From an uncultured Clostridia bacterium (GTDB taxonomy: Bacteria > Bacillota > Clostridia > Oscillospirales > Oscillospiraceae): DNA of 25,290 bases. Numbering within the stretch: the stretch's first letter is position 1; every line of letters begins with the position of its first letter. Below, piece by piece: positions 1 through 7,250 of the stretch. The translations under genes were made by a program, and so were the position numbers. The stretch spans positions 1 to 25,290 of the forward strand of contig CAMDZY010000005.1 in NCBI GenBank assembly GCA_945910975.1, written 5' to 3'. A model generated the notes under the pieces. That model was not told the origin of the DNA. It was given only the letters and a program-made list of their open reading frames with translations, and did no database searches.

Positions 1-177
1 AGTTGGGATATGCTGAAATTCAACTGCATGAGATGGTTCTGTGTATTTTGCCGCAAAGGGTAACGTGACAGCAGTGCCTTTTTGCTAAAAGCCAAAAGTT
101 TTTTAGGAAAAAGTATTAGAAGCATTAAGCAATATCGAAAACGCAGACAAGCTGGTTGTGGAAAATTTATGCAATTA
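1..177. other. Left edge, no supported gene
   Basis: No complete gene is visible. On the plus strand one frame reads a protein-like tail from 107 to a stop at 179-181 (ending in ...ADKLVVENLCNY), and the same frame further left reads YFAAKGNVTAVPFC (44-85). Stops at 86-88 and 104-106 interrupt it, and two more stops lie at 14-16 and 29-31. This could be the decayed 3' end of a gene lying to the left of the window, or chance. Another frame is open from the window edge to a stop at 66-68. Nothing here is strong enough to call. Confidence 0.25.
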
Positions 178-405
178 TTAGTCTAATAAATCATTAAAAT
201 AGTTGTTATAAGTTCGGCCTGAACCGCCGCACCATGAACAGGTATCCCCATTTACTCGCCCGCTTCCATGGCAATAGTTGCAAGTTGCACTTTTGCTACC
301 GCCGGAGCTACTTGATGAGCCGCCATTGCTACAGGAACCGAGAATATAGAGTAAAGCGAGGATAGCAACAACTATCAGCAATATTTTTCCGGACTTTTTG
401 TCCAT
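178..405 (-). CDS. Small lipoprotein or membrane-anchored protein with paired CxxCxGxG zinc knuckles
   Basis: This 75-residue protein begins MDKKSGK, then has one hydrophobic helix (about residues 8-22) ending in LGSC, which resembles a lipobox. A Gly/Ser linker follows. The C-terminal half carries CNYCHGSGR and CSWCGGSGR, two copies of the CxxCxGxG motif known from the zinc-binding domain of DnaJ and from other small zinc proteins. Inference: an exported, lipid- or membrane-anchored zinc knuckle of unknown role; DnaJ itself is excluded because there is no J domain. The start is set by an AGGAGG ribosome site a few bases upstream. A TATAAT-like box lies at 456-461 on this strand, preceded by a run of eight Cs (G on the plus strand, 471-478). 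No family name can be given. Confidence 0.7.
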   Translation of the reverse strand: MDKKSGKILLIVVAILALLYILGSCSNGGSSSSSGGSKSATCNYCHGSGRVNGDTCSWCGGSGRTYNNYFNDLLD

Positions 406-455
406 ATGAGTTTCCTCCTACTATTTTTTGCATATTTGCGTATGTACAGGATGAT

Positions 456-478
456 ATTATATCTGAAATTGGGGGGGG
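456..478 (-). promoter_or_regulatory. Candidate -10 with an 8-base C/G homopolymer in the spacer
   Basis: Read on the minus strand, a TATAAT box (456-461) lies about 50 bases upstream of the lipoprotein start at 405. The stretch where a -10/-35 spacer would sit contains an uninterrupted run of eight identical bases (471-478). No good -35 hexamer is visible at 17 bp. The -10 match is clear, but the promoter as a whole is tentative. Confidence 0.35.
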
Positions 479-562
479 AATCCCGGATTTTTGGTAGCTT
501 GCTGTGCGCATAGGGATTTCCCATCCTGAAAAAGGAAGCAGAGTAACAAATGATATTTAACG

Positions 563-799
563 TTATATTTTCATATATCGATTATGGTGGTTCTTGCTTT
601 CTTCATAACGCCGTATATTGGGGATGTTTCCATCATTGAATGCATTGGAGAAGTATACACCGAAATATCTTTTTTGGCCAATTTTCAGCTCATCCCATTT
701 ATGCCCAGCAAATAATGATTTTACTTCAAATACGGTGCCGGTTTTTATGCTATTATCAATTGCTTGTTTTGCATCAGCCAGCAATTCCTGATAGTCCAT
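563..799 (-). CDS. Small DUF1413-like protein
   Basis: A 78-residue soluble protein. After a short helical N-terminus (MDYQELLADAKQAID), the segment GTVFEVKSLFAGHKWDEL followed by GQKRYFGVYFSNAFN resembles the DUF1413 pattern as I remember it: a short 'F..k.LF.G..W..l..g.R...G..F...v' domain found in small proteins of Firmicutes and their mobile elements. No enzymatic motif is present. A ribosome site of AGGAAAA type sits about 10 bases before the ATG. It lies on the same strand as the membrane protein ending at 864, with a 64-bp gap, so the two may be cotranscribed. Function unknown; the family link is from memory and unconfirmed. Confidence 0.6.
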   Translation of the reverse strand: MDYQELLADAKQAIDNSIKTGTVFEVKSLFAGHKWDELKIGQKRYFGVYFSNAFNDGNIPNIRRYEESKNHHNRYMKI

Positions 800-863
800 A
801 GAACATTTTTCCTGATGATTTATTCATAGTAGCTTGGTAAATCTTTCGCCTATGTGTTCGCCC

Positions 864-1322
864 TCATTGCCGCTTCGGTGGTTCTTTGCTGGGGGTGACA
901 TCCATGGGCTTTTCTGCGCCTTTACGCATGGCGCTTACATCGTCCACCATTTGACCGAAACCGTACAGGGGGAGCGTGAAGAGAGCCATGATAAGTCCGC
1001 AGGAAAGAGCAGACCAAGCAAGTAGACTATCTTCTATTCCGATCATCCAAGTAAGTAGCCCGGCAATGATGAACAGTCCAGCAAGTGCTTTTGCAAGAAG
1101 TTCTATTTTTATGCCGACGCCTTTCCTATGTGGGTTATTCTTAAACAATGTCATGAATAGGCCAACTGCGGTCAACAGTAAAGCAATTGCTGAGAAAATT
1201 GCAGTATATTCGTATCCGTTAAAAAAGAAAACCGCATTGTATTTTGCTAGACCGACTAGCGCGATAAGCGCGATCCCACCGATGCCAACCCCGAGTATTA
1301 TTTTAGAATTATTTGTTTTCAT
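864..1322 (-). CDS. Four-helix membrane protein, divergent from an XRE regulator
   Basis: This 152-residue protein has about four hydrophobic segments (roughly residues 8-26, 38-60, 74-94 and 100-122). It ends in a charged, proline-rich cytoplasmic-looking tail (DVTPSKEPPKRQ). I do not recognise a family. An AAAGGAGG ribosome site precedes the ATG. A convincing minus-strand promoter lies at 1386-1413, and the gene is divergent from the XRE regulator at 1494, so regulation by that protein is likely (inference). A similar layout, small membrane proteins divergent from a small XRE protein, recurs at 13068-14351. Confidence 0.7.
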   Translation of the reverse strand: MKTNNSKIILGVGIGGIALIALVGLAKYNAVFFFNGYEYTAIFSAIALLLTAVGLFMTLFKNNPHRKGVGIKIELLAKALAGLFIIAGLLTWMIGIEDSLLAWSALSCGLIMALFTLPLYGFGQMVDDVSAMRKGAEKPMDVTPSKEPPKRQ

Positions 1323-1385
1323 TTTGTCCTCCTTTTGTCATTGTTTTTTTAGCTTAAACATCAAAATTTACAAGCTACCACAGAT

Positions 1386-1413
1386 ATTATAACATATATT
1401 TTTAGATTTACAA
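1386..1413 (-). promoter_or_regulatory. Promoter of the 864-1322 membrane protein gene
   Basis: On the minus strand a TTGTAA -35 box (1408-1413) is followed by a 16-bp spacer and a perfect TATAAT -10 (1386-1391) preceded by TGT, giving an extended -10 (TGnTATAAT). Transcription would start near 1379, about 57 bases before the ATG at 1322. Confidence 0.65.
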
Positions 1414-1460
1414 TAATAAATCGACAAATATTTATATACTATTTCTGAAGGCTCGCCCAT

Positions 1461-1466
1461 TATAAT
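1461..1466 (+). promoter_or_regulatory. Candidate -10 box of the XRE gene
   Basis: A perfect TATAAT lies 28 bases before the ATG at 1494. No hexamer resembling TTGACA is found at 16-18 bp upstream, so a regulator or an atypical -35 would be needed. Confidence 0.35.
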
Positions 1467-1493
1467 AGCCATAATACAAAGGGGGCGTCTGGA

Positions 1494-1811
1494 ATGGATT
1501 ATGAGGAATTTGTAAAAGACCGGATTACGCAGCTGCGTTTGCGCAAGGGTGTGTCTGAATATCAGATGAGTTATGACTTGGGGCACAGCCGTGGGTATGT
1601 TTACAACATTTCCTCCGGCAAGGCGCTTCCTCCGCTGAAAGAGTTTTTTGCCATTTGTGATTACTTTGACATAACGCCCCAACAATTTTTTGACGATTCC
1701 TCCCCAAACCCGGAGTTGATTCAGAAGGCTGTAAACGGGATGAAGCAAATGAGCGAAAGCGATCAACTGATGATTTTGGGCATTATCAACCGATTCCGTC
1801 AGGGCGAATAG
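1494..1811 (+). CDS. XRE-family transcriptional regulator
   Basis: A 105-residue protein. A lambda-repressor-type helix-turn-helix covers about residues 8-65 (RITQLRLRKGVSEYQMSYDL, then GHSRGYVYNISSGKALP and the closing EFFAICDYFDITPQQFF). A short helical tail (about 75-104) may serve dimerisation. It probably represses its own promoter and that of the divergent membrane protein; this is inference from position. A purine-rich site GGGGG lies about 9 bases before the ATG, and a TATAAT box is at 1461-1466 without a clear -35. An intrinsic terminator (1818-1848) ends the gene. Confidence 0.85.
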   Translation: MDYEEFVKDRITQLRLRKGVSEYQMSYDLGHSRGYVYNISSGKALPPLKEFFAICDYFDITPQQFFDDSSPNPELIQKAVNGMKQMSESDQLMILGIINRFRQGE

Positions 1812-1817
1812 GAATGA

Positions 1818-1848
1818 CCTCTCTTTCCGAACGAAAGAGGGGCTTTTT
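1818..1848 (+). terminator. Intrinsic terminator after the XRE gene
   Basis: A 10-bp stem (CCTCTCTTTC, 1818-1827, with GAAAGAGGGG, 1833-1842; one G-T wobble) has a 5-base loop and is followed by CTTTTT. It lies just after the stop at 1811 and separates the accessory regulator from the yifB operon. Confidence 0.85.
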
Positions 1849-1901
1849 CGTATGCGGCGGGGACGCGGGCGAATCTTTTTTTGGCAAAATGCGAAAAAGG
1901 T

Positions 1902-1930
1902 TTGTAATTACGCGCAAAATGCGCTATGAT
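1902..1930 (+). promoter_or_regulatory. Promoter of the yifB-thiI-pncC-acyltransferase-nfo operon
   Basis: TTGTAA (1902-1907), a 17-bp spacer, then TATGAT (1925-1930). It lies 33 bases before the yifB ATG and downstream of the terminator at 1818-1848, so it is the natural promoter of the operon. Confidence 0.6.
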
Positions 1931-1963
1931 AAGAATACGAAAGTATGCACAGGAGGCGGGGAT

Positions 1964-3475
1964 ATGATCAGCCATGTCAGCTCGATGGGTCTGCGGGGAA
2001 TCGAGGGTTATGAGGTTTCGGTGGAATGCTTTTTGTCATCGGGCTTGCCGGCGTTCGATATTGTGGGTCTGCCGGATGCGGCGGTGAAAGAATCGCGGGA
2101 GCGTGTCCGGGCGGCGATTAAAAATTGCAAATTTAAATTTCCGGTCAGCCGCATTACCCTGAACCTCGCGCCGGCCGGCACAAAAAAGTCCGGCACCGTT
2201 TACGACTTGCCGATTTTGCTCGGCATTTTGGAAGCAAGCGGTGAAATCAAGCTGCCCAAGGAAAAGACCGCGTTCATCGGCGAACTGAGCTTGGAGGGCA
2301 AGGTGCGCGGGATTCCGGGAATCCTGCCCATGGCGTTGGCGGCGCGGAAAGCGGGCTTCCGCCAGATGTTTGTTCCGGCGGACAATGCGAAGGAAGCCTC
2401 CCTGGCAGACGGCATCACGGTCTACCCTGTTGTGGATGTCGGGCAGCTGGTCAGCCATTTGCGCGGCGAAATACCGATTTTGCCGCAGGAGCCATGGACA
2501 CCGGAGCGCATGGAACGCGCTTTGCCGGACTTTAAGGATGTCAAGGGACAGGAAAATGTAAAACGTGCGCTGGAAATTGCGGCGGCGGGTGGACACAATG
2601 TGCTGCTGGTCGGCCCTCCGGGTTCGGGCAAGAGTATGCTTTCCAAGCGTCTGCCCTCCATTTTGCCGGATATGACGCGGGAAGAGGCGCTGGAGGTGAC
2701 GCAGATCCACTCGGTGATGGGAATGCTCTCCAAGGATTCTCCGCTGGTGCAGGTGCGGCCGTTCCGCAGTCCGCACCATACCATCTCCGCTGCAGGTCTG
2801 GCAGGCGGCGGCGCGAATCCGCATCCGGGAGAAATTTCCCTTGCGCACAAGGGCGTGCTATTTTTGGATGAAATGCCGGAGTTCCGGCCGGATGTCCTTG
2901 AGGTGCTGCGGCAACCGCTGGAGGATCATGTGGTGACAATTTCGCGCGTCAACGGCACGGTGACCTATCCCAGCGAGATTATGCTGGTGTGCGCGATGAA
3001 TCCCTGCAAATGCGGGTGGTATGGCGACCCGAGCGGGCGCTGTACCTGTTCAAAGGCCTCGGTCGACGCGTATATGAGCCGGATCTCCGGGCCGTTGCTG
3101 GACAGGATCGATATCATCGTGGAGGTTCCCGCCGTGGCGTTTGAGGAGCTGCGCCGGGATTCGGAAGCGGAGCCGTCGGCCACGGTGCGCGAACGCGTGA
3201 ACCGGGCAAGACAGCGGCAGCTGCAACGTTGCCCGGACAGTCGGGGCAATGCAAATTTAACTGCCAGCCAGATGCAGCGCTTCTGTAGGCTCGACGATGC
3301 CTGCGCGACCTTGATGCGCGGCGCATTCGACAGTCTTGGCATGACGGCGCGAAGCTATGACCGGGTTTTAAAGGTCGCCAGAACCATTGCCGATCTCGAC
3401 GGCGCAGAGGAAATCCAGCCGCAGCATATCGCCGAAGCCATTCAATACCGTACATATCAATTGGGAAGGAATTAA
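1964..3475 (+). CDS. YifB/ComM-family Mg-chelatase-like AAA+ ATPase
   Basis: A 503-residue protein, the usual size for YifB/ComM. Residues 1-165 form the N-terminal Lon-S16-like (ChlI) domain (GLPAFDIVGLPDAAVKESRE). The AAA+ Mg-chelatase core follows, with Walker A GPPGSGKS at 217-224 and Walker B LFLDE at 299-303. A cysteine-containing loop CNPCKCG-like segment (MNPCKCGWYGDP) and a C-terminal helical domain complete it. In Proteobacteria ComM is a hexameric branch-migration helicase used in natural transformation; the role in Clostridia is less certain. The reading frame is open from 1814, but the ATG at 1964 follows AGGAGG directly and begins with the family's typical MISHVSSMGLRGIEGYEV. 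It heads the operon; thiI starts 4 bp after the stop. Confidence 0.95.
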   Translation: MISHVSSMGLRGIEGYEVSVECFLSSGLPAFDIVGLPDAAVKESRERVRAAIKNCKFKFPVSRITLNLAPAGTKKSGTVYDLPILLGILEASGEIKLPKEKTAFIGELSLEGKVRGIPGILPMALAARKAGFRQMFVPADNAKEASLADGITVYPVVDVGQLVSHLRGEIPILPQEPWTPERMERALPDFKDVKGQENVKRALEIAAAGGHNVLLVGPPGSGKSMLSKRLPSILPDMTREEALEVTQIHSVMGMLSKDSPLVQVRPFRSPHHTISAAGLAGGGANPHPGEISLAHKGVLFLDEMPEFRPDVLEVLRQPLEDHVVTISRVNGTVTYPSEIMLVCAMNPCKCGWYGDPSGRCTCSKASVDAYMSRISGPLLDRIDIIVEVPAVAFEELRRDSEAEPSATVRERVNRARQRQLQRCPDSRGNANLTASQMQRFCRLDDACATLMRGAFDSLGMTARSYDRVLKVARTIADLDGAEEIQPQHIAEAIQYRTYQLGRN

Positions 3476-3479
3476 AGCA

Positions 3480-4658
3480 ATGAAAGAAATGTTTTTGTTG
3501 AAGCTGGGAGAAATCGTGCTCAAGGGCGGCAACCGGTTTCAATTTGAGAATAAATTAAAGCAGAATATCAGCCGCAAAATGCGGCCGTTTGGCGAGTTCC
3601 ATATTTCGCTGGTGCAGTCCACGGTATATGTGGAGCCGGAAAATGACGAATGCGATGTAGACGGCGCATGGGAAGCGTGCCACACCGTTTTTGGCATCGT
3701 GTCCGTCTGCCGCTGCCGTCCGTGCGAAAAGGACATGGACGCCATTTTCCAGACCGTAATGGACTATCTGGGGGACGATATCGCCATGGCGTCCAGCTTT
3801 AAGGTGGAGGCCAAGCGGTCGGATAAACGGTTTGCGCTCAACTCTATCCAGATTTCGCAGGAGATCGGCGGAAGAATTGCCGATGCCATGCCGCAGGTAC
3901 CGGTGGATGTGCATCATCCGGGCTTTACGGTTCTGGTGGAAATTCGCGACAAGGCCGCTTATGTACATGGACCTGCAGAGCCGGGCGCGGGCGGATTGCC
4001 GACCGGTGTCGGCGGTCGGGCAGCGGTGCTTCTCTCGGGCGGCATCGATTCCCCGGTCGCGGCGTACATGATCGCAAAGCGCGGGGTGGAAATTGAGTGC
4101 GTGCACTTTTTCTCCTATCCCTATACCTCCGAGCGTGCCAAGGACAAGGTGCTGGAGTTGGCGCGTCTGCTGACCCGCTACTGCGGTCGGATGACGGTGA
4201 ATGTGGTGGGCTTTACGGAGATTCAGGAAGCCATCCGCGATAACTGCCCGGAAGAATTCTTCACCCTGATCATGCGCCGGTTTATGATGATGATTTCCGA
4301 ACGCATCGCCAACCGGCACGGCTGCCAATGTCTGGTGACCGGCGAGAATTTGGGACAGGTGGCCTCGCAGACCATGGAGGCCATGGCCGTCACCGGCGCG
4401 TGCGTCGATCTGCCGATTTTCCAGCCGCTGATTGGCATGGACAAGGAAGAAATTGTGACCATCGCGCGCAAAATCGGCACCATGGAAACCTCCATTTTGC
4501 CCTACGAGGATTGCTGCACGGTCTTTACACCCAAGCACCCCAAGACAAAGCCGACCGTTGCACAGGTGGACAAGGCGTGCGAAAAACTGGACTTTGATGC
4601 GCTGATCGAACGCGCGCTGGAAAATACCGAGCTGATTAAGGTGCGTTACCATGACTAA
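3480..4658 (+). CDS. thiI: tRNA 4-thiouridine synthase ThiI (no rhodanese domain)
   Basis: A 392-residue protein. Residues 1-55 are the ferredoxin-like domain (MFLLKLGEIVLKGGNR), about 60-165 the THUMP RNA-binding domain, and the rest the PP-loop adenylation domain with SGGIDS at 186-191. The later motif ILPYEDCCTVFTPKHP is typical of ThiI. It activates U8 of tRNA with ATP and transfers sulfur to give s4U, and it may also feed thiazole synthesis. The C-terminal rhodanese extension of E. coli ThiI is missing, as in Bacillus, so sulfur should come from a NifS-type desulfurase encoded elsewhere. Start: GGAAGGA lies 9 bases before the ATG. The gap to yifB is 4 bp, and the end overlaps the next gene by 8 bp. 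Confidence 0.96.
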   Translation: MKEMFLLKLGEIVLKGGNRFQFENKLKQNISRKMRPFGEFHISLVQSTVYVEPENDECDVDGAWEACHTVFGIVSVCRCRPCEKDMDAIFQTVMDYLGDDIAMASSFKVEAKRSDKRFALNSIQISQEIGGRIADAMPQVPVDVHHPGFTVLVEIRDKAAYVHGPAEPGAGGLPTGVGGRAAVLLSGGIDSPVAAYMIAKRGVEIECVHFFSYPYTSERAKDKVLELARLLTRYCGRMTVNVVGFTEIQEAIRDNCPEEFFTLIMRRFMMMISERIANRHGCQCLVTGENLGQVASQTMEAMAVTGACVDLPIFQPLIGMDKEEIVTIARKIGTMETSILPYEDCCTVFTPKHPKTKPTVAQVDKACEKLDFDALIERALENTELIKVRYHD

Positions 4659-5121
4659 ACCGGAAGAACAGGTGATTTTTGCGCTGCGGGAGCGGGGATT
4701 GACGCTTGCAACGGCGGAATCCTGCACCGGCGGCGGTGTCGGCGCGCGGCTGACCTCCGTGTCCGGCAGCTCGGCGGTGTATCGGGGCGGCGTGATTTCC
4801 TATTGCAATGAAATCAAGCACAAGCTGCTCGGCGTGGAACAATCGGCGCTGGACAAATTTGGCGCGGTGTCCGATGTGGTGGCGCGGCAGATGGCACAAG
4901 GTGCAAAGAATGCGCTGCAAACGGACATTGCCGTCAGCGTAACGGGTTTAGCCGGGCCAAACAGCGACGAGAGCGGCAAGCCGGTGGGGCTGGTGTATAT
5001 TGGGCTGGCAACTGCCGACGGCGCACGTGCGTGGGAATACCGCTTTTCCGGCGACCGGGAAGCGGTTCGCAGGCAGGCGGCTGAGGCAGCGCTGGCACAG
5101 ATCTGGAGGTGCCTGCAATGA
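4651..5121 (+). CDS. CinA C-terminal-domain nicotinamide-nucleotide amidohydrolase (PncC)
   Basis: A 156-residue stand-alone CinA C-terminal domain, the PncC form. The family motifs are clear: TAESCTGGGVGARLTSVSG near the N-terminus (Ser of ESCTGG is the nucleophile in characterised PncC), YRGGVISYCNEIKHKLLGV, and VSVTGLAGP. It deamidates nicotinamide mononucleotide to nicotinate mononucleotide, recycling NAD by-products such as those of DNA ligase. The N-terminal COG1058 domain of full-length CinA is absent. The gene overlaps thiI by 8 bp at its start and the following gene by 4 bp (ATGA) at its end, so translation is probably coupled. Confidence 0.92.
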   Translation: MTKPEEQVIFALRERGLTLATAESCTGGGVGARLTSVSGSSAVYRGGVISYCNEIKHKLLGVEQSALDKFGAVSDVVARQMAQGAKNALQTDIAVSVTGLAGPNSDESGKPVGLVYIGLATADGARAWEYRFSGDREAVRRQAAEAALAQIWRCLQ

Positions 5122-6143
5122 ACACGTCACAATCATGCCTGCAACAGACCGGGCATATTCGCTGGATCGACAATATGCGCGCCTTGACGATGCTCATGGT
5201 GATTTACGGCCATATCGTGGCGCGACCCAATGCGTTCTTTTTCCTGACCAGTCCCATGAAAATGCCGGGATTCTTTGCCATATCGGGCTATTTGTTTCAC
5301 TGCACGGATCGCAGCTTTGGCGCACTCACATGGAACAAGCTGAAAAAGCTGGCGGTTCCCTACGTGTTCTTGTGCGGGCTGAGCATTGTGTGGAATCTGC
5401 TGATTCTTTGGCCGAGTGCTGGTATGTCGGGCTTTCTGCAAATGCTGAGCAGTGTGGCGTGTGGCACGATGCTGTGGTATTTGCCTTGCTTGCTGGCTTG
5501 CGAATTTGCTTTCTATGCATTGGTGAAGCTGTGCAAAAATCGGCTGCCTTTGATTTGCGCAGGCTCCGTCCTGCTGCTGGGCATAGGATTGCTGATTCCG
5601 CACGAGGGCATTGTGCTGCCGTGGCACATCAATGCACTTCCTATTGTGCTGTTTTTCTTTTTCCTGGGCTACGCGTACCGACAGCTTGAACAGCGCCTGA
5701 CCCGTTGGGAGGGTTGGCGGACACTGGCGATTCTGAGTGTGGTCTATTTGGCACTTTGCTTTGCACAAAATCACGTCAGCGGATACTCAATCGACGTCAA
5801 CCGGAGCATTTATCCTGACGTGTGGATCAGTATTCCCTCGATCGTGGTGGGACTTGCTTGGCTGTGTCAACTGACAAAATTGGTTCCCATGCCCGAGTGG
5901 GTGACTTGGATCGGACAAAATACACTCGTTTATTATGGCACGCACTACCTCACGGCACAGACGCTGACGCTGGTTCTGCGCCGGCTGGGCGTGCCGGAAG
6001 CAACATTTTTCCGCGGATATTATCTGCTGGTGCAGTTTGTGGTAAGTCTGGTGGCAGTTGCGGGGCTTGCACTGCTGATCAACCGCTTTTGCCCGTTCCT
6101 TGTGGGAAAGAAGAAAAAAAGAGTTGCATCACAGACATCATAA
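5118..6143 (+). CDS. Acyltransferase family 3 membrane protein
   Basis: A 341-residue integral membrane protein with about ten hydrophobic segments. It starts with the hallmark of the acyltransferase-3/OafA/YrhL family: RWIDNMRALTMLMVIYGHIV (the 'D..R.lai..Vv..H' motif with the catalytic-type His) and FAISGYLF. The family moves acetyl, succinyl or other acyl groups onto sugars, peptidoglycan or antibiotics on the outer face; the substrate cannot be told from sequence. The start is the ATG at 5118, 8 bases after GGAGG, overlapping the pncC stop by four bases. A GTG 9 bases upstream is in frame but overlaps the ribosome site. The tail is lysine-rich (KKKKRVASQTS), placing the C-terminus inside. 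Confidence 0.88.
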   Translation: MNTSQSCLQQTGHIRWIDNMRALTMLMVIYGHIVARPNAFFFLTSPMKMPGFFAISGYLFHCTDRSFGALTWNKLKKLAVPYVFLCGLSIVWNLLILWPSAGMSGFLQMLSSVACGTMLWYLPCLLACEFAFYALVKLCKNRLPLICAGSVLLLGIGLLIPHEGIVLPWHINALPIVLFFFFLGYAYRQLEQRLTRWEGWRTLAILSVVYLALCFAQNHVSGYSIDVNRSIYPDVWISIPSIVVGLAWLCQLTKLVPMPEWVTWIGQNTLVYYGTHYLTAQTLTLVLRRLGVPEATFFRGYYLLVQFVVSLVAVAGLALLINRFCPFLVGKKKKRVASQTS

Positions 6144-6157
6144 AAAAGGAGAGGCTT

Positions 6158-6988
6158 ATGGATTTAGGTTGTCATTTATCTTCCTCGCAGGGCTTTTACG
6201 CGATGGGAGAAACAGCGTGTTCCATTGGCGCAAACACCTTTCAATTTTTCACCAGAAATCCGCGCGGCGGTAAGGCAAAGGCGTTAGACCTTGAGGATTG
6301 CCAACGCTTGCGGCAGTTGATGGCGGAACGGAGCTTTGGCAAAGTGATCGCCCACGCGCCTTACACGATCAACCCGTGCGCCGCTGTACCAAAGACGTTG
6401 GAGTTTGCGCACCAGACGCTGGCGGACGATTTGCAGCGCATGGAAGCGTTGCCCGGGCAGCTTTATAATTTCCACCCCGGCAGCCATGTGGGGCAGGGCG
6501 TGGAGGTCGGCATTGAAAAAATTGCAGACAGCCTGAACCGTGTAATGTGGCCGGAGCAGCAGACGACGGTTCTGCTGGAAACCATGGCGGGCAAGGGCAC
6601 GGAAGTAGGCGGCAAATTTGAGGAGCTGCGGGAGATCCTCGACCGGGTCAATTTGCCGGAACACATGGGCGTGTGTCTGGACACCTGCCATGTCTACGAT
6701 GCGGGGTACGATTTGCGCGATCATTTGGACGAGGTACTGACGGAATTTGACAAAATCATCGGCCTGTCCCGTCTGCGGGCGCTGCATATCAACGACACCA
6801 TGAATCCCATCGGCAGCCATAAGGATCGCCACCAAAAAATCGGACAAGGCGAGCTGGGGCTTGACGCCATTCGCCGGATCGTGCATCACCCGGCGCTACA
6901 GGCTCTGCCGATGGTGCTGGAAACGCCCAACGAGTTGCCCGGCTATGCGCAGGAGATCAAGCTGCTGCGGGAAGTGAATTTACTGTGA
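6158..6988 (+). CDS. nfo: Deoxyribonuclease IV (endonuclease IV, AP endonuclease)
   Basis: A 276-residue TIM-barrel enzyme (AP endonuclease family 2). It cleaves 5' of abasic sites in base-excision repair using three zinc ions. Metal-ligand motifs are present: NFHPGSHVGQG, LLETMAGKGTEVG, CLDTCHVYDAGYD, and the signature HINDTMNPIGSHKDRHQKIG. The chosen start (ATG 6158) follows AAAAAAGGAGAGG and gives MDLGCHLSSSQGFYAMGE, the expected N-terminus; the frame stays open far upstream but only inside the preceding gene. It is the last gene of the yifB operon. A 12-bp perfect palindrome overlaps its stop codon and probably ends transcription. Confidence 0.95.
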   Translation: MDLGCHLSSSQGFYAMGETACSIGANTFQFFTRNPRGGKAKALDLEDCQRLRQLMAERSFGKVIAHAPYTINPCAAVPKTLEFAHQTLADDLQRMEALPGQLYNFHPGSHVGQGVEVGIEKIADSLNRVMWPEQQTTVLLETMAGKGTEVGGKFEELREILDRVNLPEHMGVCLDTCHVYDAGYDLRDHLDEVLTEFDKIIGLSRLRALHINDTMNPIGSHKDRHQKIGQGELGLDAIRRIVHHPALQALPMVLETPNELPGYAQEIKLLREVNLL

Positions 6989-7016
6989 AGGCTACGCATT
7001 CACAGTAAATCATTTA
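6978..7016 (+). terminator. Perfect 12-bp palindrome spanning the nfo stop codon
   Basis: ATTTACTGTGAA (6978-6989) and TTCACAGTAAAT (6999-7010) are exact reverse complements with a 9-base loop. CATTTATTT, a weak T tract, follows. The TGA stop lies inside the left arm. A second hairpin (7026-7059: CTGCACC/GGTGCAG and GCCCC/GGGGC around TTAC) follows without a T tract. Confidence 0.6.
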
Positions 7017-7025
7017 TTTAAGTGC

Positions 7026-7059
7026 CTGCACCTCGCCCCTTACGGGGCAACCGGTGCAG
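7026..7059. other. Hairpin in the nfo / AI-2E intergenic region
   Basis: Two nested stems (CTGCACC with GGTGCAG, and GCCCC with GGGGC, tetraloop TTAC) form an imperfect 34-base hairpin. It could act as a back-up terminator or an RNA-stability element; no T tract follows. Between here and the promoter at 7151 nothing else was recognised. Confidence 0.45.
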
Positions 7060-7150
7060 ATGCACAAAAATTTCCATGCCGTCTATACTTTCATTGATTG
7101 TGGTGCCGCGCTCGGAATGAAAATTTTTTGTAAAAATCCGCGCGCAATCC

Positions 7151-7179
7151 TTGACGGAAAAAGCACTTTATGCTACTCT
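7151..7179 (+). promoter_or_regulatory. Promoter of the AI-2E transporter gene
   Basis: TTGACG (7151-7156), 17 bp, then TACTCT (7174-7179) preceded by TGC, so a weak -10 rescued by an extended TG. The ATG at 7251 is about 65 bases downstream of the expected start. Confidence 0.5.
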
Positions 7180-7250
7180 AATAATGTATAGCGGTGAAAT
7201 GGCGCTTTTCACCGGGAATTGCGTTGATAATGGGGGAAAGGAGGAATTTC

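Noticed and set aside
1814..1963. Fifty extra N-terminal codons on yifB
   Set aside because: They include the upstream terminator hairpin and the promoter; the ATG at 1964 has the ribosome site and the family N-terminus.
3555..4727. Long open frame of 390 codons on the minus strand over thiI
   Set aside because: It mirrors the GC-rich codons of thiI, has no ribosome site, and its protein shows no recognisable domain; thiI itself is certain.
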